From JAUMXJ01 sp041781135 (GTDB lineage: Bacteria > Bacillota > Clostridia > Peptostreptococcales > Acidaminobacteraceae): a stretch of 64,000 nucleotides of DNA. The stretch covers positions 76,657-140,656 of the forward strand of contig JBHAZV010000026.1 in assembly GCA_041781135.1 (NCBI GenBank). Direction: 5' to 3'. A program made the position numbers and the translations under genes. The notes under the pieces were generated by a model that was given only the letters and a program-made list of their open reading frames with translations, did no database searches and was not told where the DNA came from. How positions within the stretch are numbered: the stretch's first letter is position 1; every line of letters starts with the position of its first letter. This document shows, piece after piece, positions 7,900 through 16,470 of this stretch.

Positions 7900-9563
7900 A
7901 AGAAAACAAACTTAGAATAATCCCGCTCGGAGGACTTCAGGAAATCGGAAAAAACATGACCGTCTACGAATACAAGAATGAAATAATCGTAGTCGATTGC
8001 GGGCTTGCTTTTCCGGAGGATGAATTGCTCGGAGTGGATATTGTTATTGCGGATACAACATACTTAAAACAAAATACAGAAAAAATTAAGGGGCTTTTTG
8101 TTACACATGCGCATGAGGATCATATCGGCGCTATACCTTTTTTTGTCAAAGAATTCAATGTTCCGGTGTATTCTTCAAAATTTTCGCTCGGAATAATTAA
8201 GTCAAAGCTCAGAGGCGACAAGCCGGAGATGATCGAAATTTCGCCCGGCGATAGAATAAAATTAGGTCATTTTGATGTCGAAGTCCTGAGAGTAAATCAT
8301 TCGACGCCTGATGCGTTTGCGTTTGCGATACGCACTCCTGTCGGACTTGTAATCCAGACCGGCGATTTCAAAATAGACCACAGCCCGATAGACGGCAAAA
8401 AAATGGATCTCACGAGGTTTGCGGAGCTCGGCAGAGAAGGGGTTGCTCTCTTGCTCTCTGACAGCACAAACGCGGTAAAAGATGGCTATACAATGTCGGA
8501 AAGCTTGGTGGGAGAGCGGTTCGAAACGATTTTCAGGCACGAGAACAAATCGAGGATTATTATCGCGTCGTTTGCATCAAATGTACACAGAATTCAGCAA
8601 ATAATAAACACGGCGGTTCGATATGGCAGAAAGGTTGCATTTGCGGGAAAGGGCATGATAAACACGAGCAAAGTCGCAATGACGCTGGGCTATCTGCACG
8701 CGCCTGAAAACTCCATAATTTCTGTTAACGACATAGATCATTACCCGGACAACGAGCTCGTGGTCGTTACAACCGGCACGCAGGGGGAGCCGCTTAGCGC
8801 TCTATCTAGGATCGCAAATAATGAGCACAAAAATGTTTTTATCAGAACAGGCGATCTTGTCATATTCTCGTCGACGGCGATAACAGGCAACGAAAGATCC
8901 GTATACACGCTTATAAACCTGCTTATGAGGCTCGGTGCGCGCGTCATATACGAAGCTCTTGAAGAAGTTCATGTCTCGGGGCACGCAAAGAAGGAAGAGC
9001 TTAAAATAATGTTAAGCCTTACAAAGCCAAAGTATTTTATGCCTGTACACGGAGAATTCATACATCTTGACAGGCATAGAGAGATAGCGATGAACCTTGG
9101 AATCCCCGACGAAAATATATTTGTTATGGAAAACGGTTCAGTGCTGGAGCTGACTAAAAAGGCTGCAAGGATTGCCGAATCTGTCGAGGCGGGCAGGATT
9201 TTTATAGACGGCAGAGGCACCAGCGATATCGACACAACAGTTATCAGAGAAAGAAAATATCTTTCGGAAGATGGTCTGCTGGTTATTTCCATGGGCGTAG
9301 CAAAGGATAACGGCGAAGTTGTCACAAGCCCTCAGATAACAACGCGAGGTTTCCTTTTTCCGATCGATCACGACGAAGCCAAGGAAGAAATTAAAATAAA
9401 AATCGAAGAAGAGCTGATGCGTTATTCGCCTAAGAGTTCAAGAGATACCCATCATTTGAGGATTTTTTTGAAGGAAAGCGTTCAAAATATGGTATATAAG
9501 CGCTTCCGAAAATCCCCGATGGTGATAGTACTGACCGTCGAGGTGGATTTTGGCGATGAATAG
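7896..9563 (+). CDS. rnjA: Ribonuclease J
   Basis: This metallo-beta-lactamase/beta-CASP RNase has 555 residues and combines 5' exonuclease and endonuclease activity in mRNA decay and rRNA maturation. Metal motif HAHEDH is at 71-76. GDFKIDHSPIDG and SDSTNA supply the next ligands. The beta-CASP segment includes SFASNVHRIQQI, GTQGEPLSALSRI and the conserved VSGHAKKEEL. PVHGEFIHL precedes the C-terminal domain. The length is typical. It overlaps fur by 4 nt, and its 3' end overlaps the next gene by 8 nt, so the alaS run may extend into the tRNA-modification gene. Confidence 0.97.
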   Translation: MKENKLRIIPLGGLQEIGKNMTVYEYKNEIIVVDCGLAFPEDELLGVDIVIADTTYLKQNTEKIKGLFVTHAHEDHIGAIPFFVKEFNVPVYSSKFSLGIIKSKLRGDKPEMIEISPGDRIKLGHFDVEVLRVNHSTPDAFAFAIRTPVGLVIQTGDFKIDHSPIDGKKMDLTRFAELGREGVALLLSDSTNAVKDGYTMSESLVGERFETIFRHENKSRIIIASFASNVHRIQQIINTAVRYGRKVAFAGKGMINTSKVAMTLGYLHAPENSIISVNDIDHYPDNELVVVTTGTQGEPLSALSRIANNEHKNVFIRTGDLVIFSSTAITGNERSVYTLINLLMRLGARVIYEALEEVHVSGHAKKEELKIMLSLTKPKYFMPVHGEFIHLDRHREIAMNLGIPDENIFVMENGSVLELTKKAARIAESVEAGRIFIDGRGTSDIDTTVIRERKYLSEDGLLVISMGVAKDNGEVVTSPQITTRGFLFPIDHDEAKEEIKIKIEEELMRYSPKSSRDTHHLRIFLKESVQNMVYKRFRKSPMVIVLTVEVDFGDE

Positions 9564-11328
9564 TGAAGACGCAAGGGTTCCGGAATCCATACGGGGCAGT
9601 GCGCTGGACAGCCTGTTAGGCGCAGTGCGAAGCAGGTTAAACCAATCGCTCAGGATTATCGAAATCGGCACGGCCTGCGGCTATTCTGCAATTCGGATCG
9701 CACAATTGGACGACAGGATAAAAATTGTAACAATAGAACTGAATGCGGAGCGGAGCTTGGCAGCGCACGAAAATATAAAAAAAGCCGGACTGTCGGAAAG
9801 GATCGAGCTTGTCAATGCAGATGCCTGCGAATACCTGAAGCAGCTGGACGACGATTCTTTTGATATAGCATTTTTAGATGGGCCAAAGGCGCAGTATTCT
9901 AAGCATTTTTTGGAATTAAAGCGCATAGTGGTCAATGAAGGTCTTATACTTATAGACAATGTAAATTTTGATAGAAATGACAAAAAATACAAAACTATCA
10001 ACAAAAGAATGGCGCTATTTCGAGAAGAGCTTGCGGAGTTGGGGGCGGCGGTAGATATGGAGAGCGGATTTGCAGAGGTTAGAAATATAAAGAATTCGGC
10101 GCAAAGAGTCGAATTGCTGGCGCCGGCGGGCGATCTTGAAAAATTGCGGTATGCAGTCGTTTATGGCGCTGATGCCGTCTACATAGGCGGCGAATTTTTC
10201 GGGCTGCGCTCCGCTGCAAAAAATTTTTCGCGGAACGAGATGGCACAGGGGATTGAATTTGCGCACAGCAAAGGATGCAAGGTCTATCTGGCAATGAATA
10301 TTGTGCCGCACGAAGGCGATATAGAGGCGCTGCCCGCGTATCTCGATGAAATAGCAGATCTTGAAATAGATGCGTTCATTGTCTCCGACCCGGGCACAAT
10401 GCTCGAAATAAAAAAGAAAATACCAGGTGCGGAGATACATTTAAGCACCCAGGCAAACACTACAAATTCGGCAAGCGCCGAGTTTTGGCGATCATTTGGA
10501 GTCAGCCGCATTGTTCTTGCCCGAGAGCTCAGCTTTGAAGAGATCTCGGCGATTACGCGCCGCACAAAAGACATGGAATTTGAAGTATTTGTTCATGGCG
10601 CAATGTGCATATCGCATTCAGGAAGGTGTATGCTGAGCAACTATCTCACCGGACGCGACTCCAACAGAGGGGATTGCGCGCAGCCGTGCAGATGGAGTTA
10701 TTCACTTCACGAGCAAAATCGCGAAGGCGAATATTTTCCGATAGAACAGGATAACACCGGCACATACATCATGAATTCAAGAGATCTGTGTATGATAGAG
10801 CATATTCCGGAATTGATCGGCAGCGGCGTATGTTCCCTGAAAATTGAGGGCAGAATGAAGACGCCGTACTATGTCGCTTCCGTAGTTAGAGTTTACAGGG
10901 AAGCCCTCGACAGATATTTCGCTTCCCCCGAAAAGTACGTCTACGATCCAAAGTGGCTCGAAGAACTTAAAAAGACGAGCAACAGGGGCTTTACGACAGG
11001 ATTTTACGAAAGAAAGGCGGATGCTTCAGCTCAGAATTATGAGAGCGCAGCGTATTCGAGAGAGTATGATTTTGTAGGGGTCGTGATTTCATACGATGAA
11101 AAATCGGGTCTTGCAGAGGTCGAGCAGCGGAACAACTTTGCCGTTGGTGCTAAAATAGAAGTAATAGGGCCTGATTATTTCAGCATGAGTTTTGTAGTCG
11201 ACGAGATGTATGACGGAGAGATGAATCCGATAGATGTGGCGCGCCATGCCCAGATGAAGCTATATATCAAAGTCAATGAACCGCTGAAGCCCTACTATAT
11301 TCTCAGGACTCAAAAAAAGTCATTATGA
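9556..11328 (+). CDS. Fused tRNA U34 methyltransferase (TrmR) and U32-family hydroxylase (TrhP)
   Basis: This protein of 590 residues joins two enzymes. Residues 1 to about 178 are a SAM O-methyltransferase with motif I EIGTACGYS (36-44), LDGPKAQY and IDNVNF. It matches TrmR (YrrM), but lacks roughly the first 30 residues of that family. Residues from about 185 are a U32 'peptidase-like' domain: ELLAPAGDLEKL, then GAMCISHSGRC ... GDCAQPC near 345-375 and LKIEGRMKT. This matches TrhP2 (YrrO). In Bacillus the separate genes yrrM-yrrN-yrrO make 5-methoxyuridine at tRNA wobble positions: TrhP hydroxylates with prephenate and TrmR methylates. The fusion thus links consecutive steps. An in-frame TTG at 9550 is an alternative start. 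Confidence 0.88.
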   Translation: MNSEDARVPESIRGSALDSLLGAVRSRLNQSLRIIEIGTACGYSAIRIAQLDDRIKIVTIELNAERSLAAHENIKKAGLSERIELVNADACEYLKQLDDDSFDIAFLDGPKAQYSKHFLELKRIVVNEGLILIDNVNFDRNDKKYKTINKRMALFREELAELGAAVDMESGFAEVRNIKNSAQRVELLAPAGDLEKLRYAVVYGADAVYIGGEFFGLRSAAKNFSRNEMAQGIEFAHSKGCKVYLAMNIVPHEGDIEALPAYLDEIADLEIDAFIVSDPGTMLEIKKKIPGAEIHLSTQANTTNSASAEFWRSFGVSRIVLARELSFEEISAITRRTKDMEFEVFVHGAMCISHSGRCMLSNYLTGRDSNRGDCAQPCRWSYSLHEQNREGEYFPIEQDNTGTYIMNSRDLCMIEHIPELIGSGVCSLKIEGRMKTPYYVASVVRVYREALDRYFASPEKYVYDPKWLEELKKTSNRGFTTGFYERKADASAQNYESAAYSREYDFVGVVISYDEKSGLAEVEQRNNFAVGAKIEVIGPDYFSMSFVVDEMYDGEMNPIDVARHAQMKLYIKVNEPLKPYYILRTQKKSL

Positions 11329-11855
11329 AAAACGCTGTTGTAATCGGTATGCCGCTCGCGGGCAAGAGTACCTTGCTAAAGCAGCTTTCAGAGAAATTAC
11401 GGCGGAATTATGCCGGATTTCGCTGCATTATACTGGACGACGAGATAGTAAGAAGCGAAAAGCGCCCTATTTCAGAGATATTTTTGGAATGCGGGGAGGC
11501 TCACTTTCGAAAATTGGAGGCGGCGTTATTACATGATTTTTCAAAATCGGACGGCGTAATTGTCGAAGCGGGCGGGGGAGCAGTCTGCACAGAGGCGGGT
11601 CGCGCTGCAATCAGGGGTTTCGAGAAAGTGATTTACATAAAATGCGGTCCCGATACTCTTATCAGACGCGCCGTATCGCACGAAGTTAAAATTCGGCCGC
11701 TGCTCAGTGCTGCTGCGAGTGCGCCGCAAAAAATATACGAGCTTTTTGAGCAGAGGGATCCGCTTTATAGATTGCTTGCGACTGACATCATCGAAACGGA
11801 TGACTTAAACAGCTCTGATGTCCTGGAACAAGCAATTGGCGCACTTTTCTGTTGA
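11325..11855 (+). CDS. aroK: Shikimate kinase
   Basis: This P-loop kinase has 176 residues. Walker A is GMPLAGKST (8-16). The DDEIV acid pair follows strand 2. ISEIFLECGEAHFRKLE is the shikimate-binding helix seen in AroK/AroL. VEAGGGAV is the strand with the GGG substrate loop, and RPLL is the lid arginine. It phosphorylates shikimate in the chorismate pathway. It overlaps the TrmR-TrhP gene by 4 nt (ATGA). TrhP-type hydroxylation uses prephenate, which derives from chorismate, so the pairing is suggestive but unproven. No other aro gene is near. Confidence 0.88.
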   Translation: MKNAVVIGMPLAGKSTLLKQLSEKLRRNYAGFRCIILDDEIVRSEKRPISEIFLECGEAHFRKLEAALLHDFSKSDGVIVEAGGGAVCTEAGRAAIRGFEKVIYIKCGPDTLIRRAVSHEVKIRPLLSAAASAPQKIYELFEQRDPLYRLLATDIIETDDLNSSDVLEQAIGALFC

Positions 11856-11905
11856 TATGGTTATAGTGATATAGTAAATGATCGAACACAGAGCCTAATA
11901 GGTAT

Positions 11906-11962
11906 ATGAGCGAAACTTATATCATAGGCAAATACTGCACGGCATTCGGAGGAGGTATATGA
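11906..11962 (+). CDS. Possible 18-codon upstream ORF of yedF
   Basis: ATG at 11906 opens a frame of 18 residues, ending in a TGA that overlaps the yedF ATG (ATATGA). Its final codons contain the yedF ribosome-binding site GGAGG. The upstream ribosome-binding site is weak. It could couple translation or be chance. Confidence 0.2.
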   Translation: MSETYIIGKYCTAFGGGI

Positions 11963-12543
11963 AAAACATTTTGGTAAATGCGATAGGTCAGGCATGTCCT
12001 GTGCCTGTAGTAATGACCGTTAAAGCTATCGAGGGACTAAGCGAGCCCGCAGTTGTCGAAACTCGTGTGGACAACGAAGTAGCGGTTCAAAATTTGCTGC
12101 ATATGGCAAAAAACCGAGGGTTAAACGCAGTAAGCGAAAAAATCGGGGAGACTGAATTTGCGGTAAAAATCGATGCTCTGTCAGCCGGGGGCTGCAAGCC
12201 GGCGGATGACGAAAATTTTGTTGTTGCAATAACTTCGGAATTTATGGGCAGCGGTTCTGATGAACTTGGAAAAATTCTCATCAAGGGGTTTATCTACACT
12301 TTGACACAGCTCGAAAAAAAACCGAGCGCCGTGATTTTTTACAACAGCGGGGTTTTGCTTACAACCGAAGGCCCGCAGCTCGAAGATCTTAAAGCTCTCA
12401 GCGAATCCGGTACAGAGATATTGGCGTGCGGAACTTGCCTCGAATTCTACGGCATAAAGGATAAACTTGCTGTCGGGACTGTTTCAAATATGTATACTAT
12501 AGTCGAAAAACTTTCGGGCGCGGCAAAGGTGATTAGACCGTGA
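11959..12543 (+). CDS. yedF: Selenium metabolism protein YedF
   Basis: This protein of 194 residues has two domains. The N-terminal TusA/SirA fold carries the CPVP motif with Cys13. The C-terminal DsrE-like domain starts VVAITSEFMGSGSDELG and contains CGTCLEFYGI, the diagnostic motif of the YedF family (TIGR03527). The family is restricted to organisms that handle selenium and is thought to deliver reactive selenium. It has GGAGGAGG upstream. It lies apart from the yedE/tusA/DUF3343/csd group at 42.3-45.3 kb in this window. It overlaps the next gene by 4 nt. Confidence 0.92.
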   Translation: MKNILVNAIGQACPVPVVMTVKAIEGLSEPAVVETRVDNEVAVQNLLHMAKNRGLNAVSEKIGETEFAVKIDALSAGGCKPADDENFVVAITSEFMGSGSDELGKILIKGFIYTLTQLEKKPSAVIFYNSGVLLTTEGPQLEDLKALSESGTEILACGTCLEFYGIKDKLAVGTVSNMYTIVEKLSGAAKVIRP

Positions 12544-13652
12544 GCTATCTTGTCGCCGAGGATTTGTCGGTTGGATATTCCGGCAGAGTTATAGTCGACG
12601 GTGTCGATATATCGGTGAACCGCGGCAAAATACTGTCTCTTATCGGTCCGAACGGCTCAGGCAAGTCCACTATTCTAAAGACCATTACGCGTCATTTGGA
12701 AGAAATTGCTGGAGTGGTGAGAATAGATGGTTTGCAGCTGGGCACGCTGAGCGAAAAAGTGCTTGCTAAAAGGCTCTCAGTTGTGCTCACAGACAGGATA
12801 AATCCCGAACTGATGACATGTGAAGAAGTTGTGGCGATGGGGCGCTATCCATATACCGGCAAGCTTGGCTTGCTTGGCGAAAAGGATCAAAAAGCTGTCG
12901 ATCGCGCAATCGAAATGGTCGGCGCACAGGATTTTGCAGGGAATCTTTTCGCGGAGATCAGCGACGGCCAGAAGCAGCGAATATTGCTCGGCAGAGCAAT
13001 CTGCCAGGAACCCGAGATAATCGTGCTTGACGAACCTACGTCTTTTTTAGATATCAGGCATAAAATAGAACTTTTCGGGATATTGCGAAAAATGGCGCGC
13101 GAGGCCAAGGTTGCCGTAATTTTGTCACTGCACGAGATAGATCTCGCTTTTAAGGTGGCGGATGACATTATTTGCATAAAAGATGGCGCTGTCGCCGCAT
13201 TCGGCGCTCCAAATGACATTTTGACAGAGAAGCTGGTGCGTGAACTTTACGACATAGAGGCAGGTTCGTACAACGCGGAATTCGGAAGCATAGAGCTTGC
13301 CCGTCCGGCAGGCAGACCGCAGATTTTTGTGCTTGCAGGCGGAGGGGCAGGAATCTCCGAATACAGGAAGCTGCAAAAGTTGGAGCTTCCGTTCAGCACA
13401 GGAATTCTTTATGAAAATGATGTTGATTATCAGGTGGCGCGTGTTTTAGCGTCGGAAACTCTTAGCATACCTGCGTTTACAACGTGCCCTGACTCGCAGA
13501 TAATCCGTGCGCAGCAGATGATAGACAGCGCAGAATATTTTCTGGATACAGGAGTGGCTGTGCGGGAGTTTAACACATTTGCCGAAACGCTTCGAAAGTA
13601 TGCCGAAGCCATTGGGAAAAAAATAGTATTCGGCGCAGAATACTGTAAATAA
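12540..13652 (+). CDS. ABC transporter ATPase (FepC/BtuD-like) with C-terminal extension
   Basis: This protein has 370 residues. The first 250 or so form an ABC ATPase of the iron-siderophore/cobalamin class: GPNGSGKST (36-44), signature ISDGQKQR (SDGQ instead of SGGQ), IIVLDEPTSFLD and the switch His in SLHEIDLA. The remaining 115 residues, starting near RPQIFVLAGGGAG, are an additional alpha/beta domain I do not recognise; it has AGGG near its start and a Cys at the end. The GTG start overlaps the yedF stop. No permease or binding protein is nearby, so the substrate is unknown. Coupling with yedF hints at a shared role. Confidence 0.85.
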   Translation: MSYLVAEDLSVGYSGRVIVDGVDISVNRGKILSLIGPNGSGKSTILKTITRHLEEIAGVVRIDGLQLGTLSEKVLAKRLSVVLTDRINPELMTCEEVVAMGRYPYTGKLGLLGEKDQKAVDRAIEMVGAQDFAGNLFAEISDGQKQRILLGRAICQEPEIIVLDEPTSFLDIRHKIELFGILRKMAREAKVAVILSLHEIDLAFKVADDIICIKDGAVAAFGAPNDILTEKLVRELYDIEAGSYNAEFGSIELARPAGRPQIFVLAGGGAGISEYRKLQKLELPFSTGILYENDVDYQVARVLASETLSIPAFTTCPDSQIIRAQQMIDSAEYFLDTGVAVREFNTFAETLRKYAEAIGKKIVFGAEYCK

Positions 13653-13666
13653 AAACAGGAGGAATT

Positions 13667-14008
13667 ATGGACTGCATTTTTTGCAAGATAGCCGCGGGTG
13701 AAATCCCGTCTGAAAGAGTTTACGAAGACGATAAAGTATATGCGTTTAGGGATATAAATCCTGTTGCGCCTGTTCATATACTTGTTATCCCCAAAAAACA
13801 CATAGCCTCGCTCGCCGAGGTCTGTGAACGCGACGCGGAGCTGCTTGGGCACATACAGCTTAAAATTGCCGAAATCGCCGCGGCGGCAGGCGTTGCAGCC
13901 GATGGTTACAGAGTTGCGACAAATATCGGAAAGCACGGCGGACAGACAGTAAAGCATTTGCATTACCATATCTTGGGCGGACGACAGCTGAATGTAGGAG
14001 TAGATTAA
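13667..14008 (+). CDS. HIT family hydrolase (HinT-like)
   Basis: This 113-residue protein starts CIFCKIAAGEIPSERVYED, the classic HIT/PKCI N-terminus with a CXXC. It ends with the catalytic triad HLHYH in GGQTVKHLHYHILGG. Members hydrolyse adenosine phosphoramidates and related AMP conjugates. It is full length, with AGGAGG 6 nt upstream. It is probably co-transcribed with the ABC ATPase, 14 nt away. Confidence 0.95.
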   Translation: MDCIFCKIAAGEIPSERVYEDDKVYAFRDINPVAPVHILVIPKKHIASLAEVCERDAELLGHIQLKIAEIAAAAGVAADGYRVATNIGKHGGQTVKHLHYHILGGRQLNVGVD

Positions 14009-14076
14009 TAAATTGCCTGCCGCGTCATAATATGAACTTTTTCGCGTTTTCCTCGTCTAACTTTCAGGAGGTAAAT

Positions 14077-15381
14077 ATGACAAACTTATTTATAATTTTG
14101 CTGTTATCGGCTTTAGTGCTGATGGCAGGCTGCGTCCCGAATCAAAATGTAAGCTCGCTTGACGTTATACCTGCAAGGGCTGTAACGCCAATAATGGCAA
14201 AAAGCCCGGAAGAGTTCAGTATGAACGAGGAAGGAGAAAAGTGGTATGAAAGTTACTGGGAGCGTTTCAAAGCATCGAGTAAATTTTCTGAAAAAGTCAA
14301 CGATTTTTATTTGCGCAGTTCCGAATTGCTCTTAAAAACCGGCAAAAATGCAGTGTGCTCACCGCTGAATCTCTATATCGCACTCGCAGCGTTTGCTGAA
14401 ACAGCCGGCGGCGAAACGCAGTCACAGATTCTTTCGGTTCTCGGAGCAAAAAATATGGATGAGTTAAGAGAATCCGTCAAAGCTCTTTCTGCGACAAATA
14501 ACGAAGATAACCCGTACTTCAAGAGTTTGCTCGCTACTTCTGTTTGGTTGAATTCAGATGTAAAATACAAGAACGAACTTCTGAACTTTCTTGCCGATGA
14601 GTACCTTGTATCAACTTTTTCGGGAAAACCGGGCACACCCGAGATGAATAAATCGCTTCAGGACTGGATCAACAACAATACCGGCAATCTGCTCAAAGAA
14701 TATGCCGGTGGCATAGTGACTGAGCCGGAGCTTGTTATGTCTCTTGTGAGCACTATTTATTATAAAAACACTTGGAACAGCGTTTTTGATGAAAAAGATA
14801 ATGTTACGGCGGTCTTTCATGGAGATATCGAAAAAGAATGTGAAATGATGAAAAAATCGTCTTACAACACATACTATTTTGGCGATAAGTTTGGCGCGGT
14901 GTCTCTCGAAATGGCTCAAGGTCACAGTATGGTATTTTTTCTGCCTGACGAGGGTGTAGACGCCGATGCACTGCTGATGGATCGGCAGGTAAGCGATCTT
15001 CTGAATCACAGGAGTTCTTATGCTAATAGAAAGTATCTGAAAATAAATATGCAGCTGCCTAAGTTTAATGTGCACTCCGGAATAAAACTTAAGGATGCGC
15101 TCAGCTCTCTTGGAATCAAGGATGCGTTTAGCCCTGAACTGGCTGATTTTACTCCGCTGACCGATACAGAAGGAGTGTTTCTGTCGCAGGCTGAACACGC
15201 GGCGCTGGTAAAAATAGATGAAAACGGCGTCGAAGGCGCGGCTTACACGGTTTTGGGACTGTGCGGTTCATCTATGCCGCCGGAGGAAGAAATGGATTTT
15301 GTCATCGACAGACCATTTTATTTTGTAATAGCTTCTCCTGACGGTTCCATACTTTTTGCCGGTATCGTCCGCGATATTTGA
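14077..15381 (+). CDS. Lipoprotein serpin (serine protease inhibitor)
   Basis: This protein of 434 residues has a lipoprotein signal with lipobox LMAGC (Cys19), so it should sit on the outer face of the membrane. The rest is a serpin: SPLNLYIALAAFAETAGGET is the helix B region. The hinge VKIDENGVEGAAYT precedes the reactive loop, and FVIDRPFYFVIASPDGSILFAG is the C-terminal signature. By alignment to antitrypsin the hinge begins at Gly (P15), which puts Ser-Ser after LCG near P1-P1'. The hinge has small residues at P12-P10, compatible with inhibition. GGAGG precedes this ATG; an upstream in-frame ATG lacks one. The target is unknown. Confidence 0.9.
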   Translation: MTNLFIILLLSALVLMAGCVPNQNVSSLDVIPARAVTPIMAKSPEEFSMNEEGEKWYESYWERFKASSKFSEKVNDFYLRSSELLLKTGKNAVCSPLNLYIALAAFAETAGGETQSQILSVLGAKNMDELRESVKALSATNNEDNPYFKSLLATSVWLNSDVKYKNELLNFLADEYLVSTFSGKPGTPEMNKSLQDWINNNTGNLLKEYAGGIVTEPELVMSLVSTIYYKNTWNSVFDEKDNVTAVFHGDIEKECEMMKKSSYNTYYFGDKFGAVSLEMAQGHSMVFFLPDEGVDADALLMDRQVSDLLNHRSSYANRKYLKINMQLPKFNVHSGIKLKDALSSLGIKDAFSPELADFTPLTDTEGVFLSQAEHAALVKIDENGVEGAAYTVLGLCGSSMPPEEEMDFVIDRPFYFVIASPDGSILFAGIVRDI

Positions 15382-15410
15382 TCAGTTTGAAGATAATGCG
15401 ATTTTAGGTA

Positions 15411-15439
15411 TTGTGCACTTCATAATGCTGTGGTAGAAT
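15411..15439 (+). promoter_or_regulatory. rpsU promoter
   Basis: TTGTGC (15411-15416), a 17-bp spacer and TAGAAT (15434-15439) with a TGG extension. It lies about 50 nt before the S21 start. Confidence 0.75.
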
Positions 15440-15491
15440 AGCAAAGTATTGTGCGACGAGTTCAAATCTGCACGCGAGAGGAGGGTTGAAA

Positions 15492-15674
15492 ATGGCAGGA
15501 ATTAAGGTTGGTGAAAATGAAAGCATTGACAGTGCTCTTAAACGTTTTAAGAGAGTCACATCCAATGCCGGCATAATGGCTGAAATCAAAAAGCGCAGAC
15601 ATTATGAAAAGCCCAGCGTGAAGAGAAAGAGAAAATCAGAAGCTGCAAGAAAAAAGAGAAGAAAGCAGTTCTAA
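15492..15674 (+). CDS. rpsU: 30S ribosomal protein S21
   Basis: This highly basic protein of 60 residues reads VGENESIDSALKRFKR in its conserved N-terminal half and ends in an R/K-rich tail (RKKRRKQF). S21 sits near the anti-Shine-Dalgarno end of 16S rRNA and helps initiation. AGGAGGG lies upstream of ATG 15492. A terminator follows directly, so the gene is monocistronic. Confidence 0.97.
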   Translation: MAGIKVGENESIDSALKRFKRVTSNAGIMAEIKKRRHYEKPSVKRKRKSEAARKKRRKQF

Positions 15675-15700
15675 TTTCTCGGTATTGATTTAACAGAATG

Positions 15701-15735
15701 CCAGCGGTGCAGAGCGCCGTTGGTTTTTGTGTTTT
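15701..15735 (+). terminator. Rho-independent terminator after rpsU
   Basis: CCAGCGGTG pairs with CGCCGTTGG (two G-U pairs) around an AGAG loop region. A T-rich stretch follows. Confidence 0.8.
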
Positions 15736-15746
15736 TGTTTTGCGGC

Positions 15747-15774
15747 TTGACATATTAATATTATTTGTTATACT
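15747..15774 (+). promoter_or_regulatory. Promoter of the membrane protein gene at 15811
   Basis: TTGACA (15747-15752), a 16-bp spacer and TATACT (15769-15774). Confidence 0.75.
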
Positions 15775-15810
15775 GACTGTAGTGCAGTAAATAAACAATT
15801 GGAGGTAGTT

Positions 15811-16350
15811 ATGAAGAAATTGTTTAGAATGAAAAAGAATACTTGGCTAATAATTATTTCTGCTGTTGTGGTCTTGGGATTGGCTTCATTTCTGCTGCTT
15901 CAAAAAACGGGTGTGCCTGCCGAAGTGGATTCTGTGATCAGGAGTATTTTTGATTTTGAATACAGTAAGGCAGATGCGATTATGAGTAGAGCTATAGAGA
16001 AAGCGGAGAGCGATATCACAGAGATAGAGGAGCTTTCAGAGTTTTTTGAAAAGAATATCAAACAGTATATGACTGACAGTTGCTACAAAAGAGTAATGTC
16101 AAACGGCATCGCCGGCGCAGCATTCTGCCATTCCTATGAGACAAAATCCGATATAAATGTAGAATCTATAAAGTATATAGGCAATGAAACCAAGTTGGGG
16201 AGAGATTTTGCAAAATATGAGGCGGTGTTGCTTGTAAGCTCCGAAGCTGGTGACAAAAGCCGCGCCACCTTGCTGGTAGAATTGGACATAGACGGTGGTC
16301 TGATAGATTATATGCAGGTATCCGGAGTGGACTGGATTTTTTCAAAATAG
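15811..16350 (+). CDS. Membrane-anchored protein of unknown function
   Basis: This protein of 179 residues has a short basic N-terminus, one hydrophobic helix at about residues 11-30, and an extracellular domain of about 145 residues. I recognise no family. The outer domain has acidic helices (DAIMSRAIEKAESDITEIEEL) followed by strand-like segments. The size and fold propensity resemble small NTF2-like or DUF4829-type lipoprotein-like domains, but this is only an impression. GGAGG lies 5 nt before the ATG. It has its own promoter and a following terminator. Confidence 0.75.
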   Translation: MKKLFRMKKNTWLIIISAVVVLGLASFLLLQKTGVPAEVDSVIRSIFDFEYSKADAIMSRAIEKAESDITEIEELSEFFEKNIKQYMTDSCYKRVMSNGIAGAAFCHSYETKSDINVESIKYIGNETKLGRDFAKYEAVLLVSSEAGDKSRATLLVELDIDGGLIDYMQVSGVDWIFSK

Positions 16351-16393
16351 CGCCGGTGGACTTGATTCCTCAAAAATATCGCTGACTAAGGCG

Positions 16394-16422
16394 GAGTGCT
16401 GCGTTCGTGGCACTCTGTTTTT
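16394..16422 (+). terminator. Rho-independent terminator
   Basis: GAGTGC (16394-16399) pairs with GCACTC (16410-16415), followed by TGTTTTTG. It ends the unit of the membrane protein gene. Confidence 0.85.
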
Positions 16423-16433
16423 GTGCTAATTCT

Positions 16434-16464
16434 TTGCTTATTTATAAGCATTTTATGGTAAAAT
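16434..16464 (+). promoter_or_regulatory. phoH promoter, apparently leaderless
   Basis: The extended -10 TGGTAAAAT (TAAAAT at 16459-16464) ends 6 nt before the ATG at 16471. TTGCTT (16434-16439) is a possible -35 at 19 bp. No Shine-Dalgarno is present. Confidence 0.6.
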
Positions 16465-16470
16465 GTAATC

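Noticed and set aside
11906..11962. Selenocysteine read-through of the TGA before yedF
   Set aside because: The residues before the TGA do not resemble a selenoprotein, and the TGA overlaps a well-supported ATG with its own ribosome-binding site.
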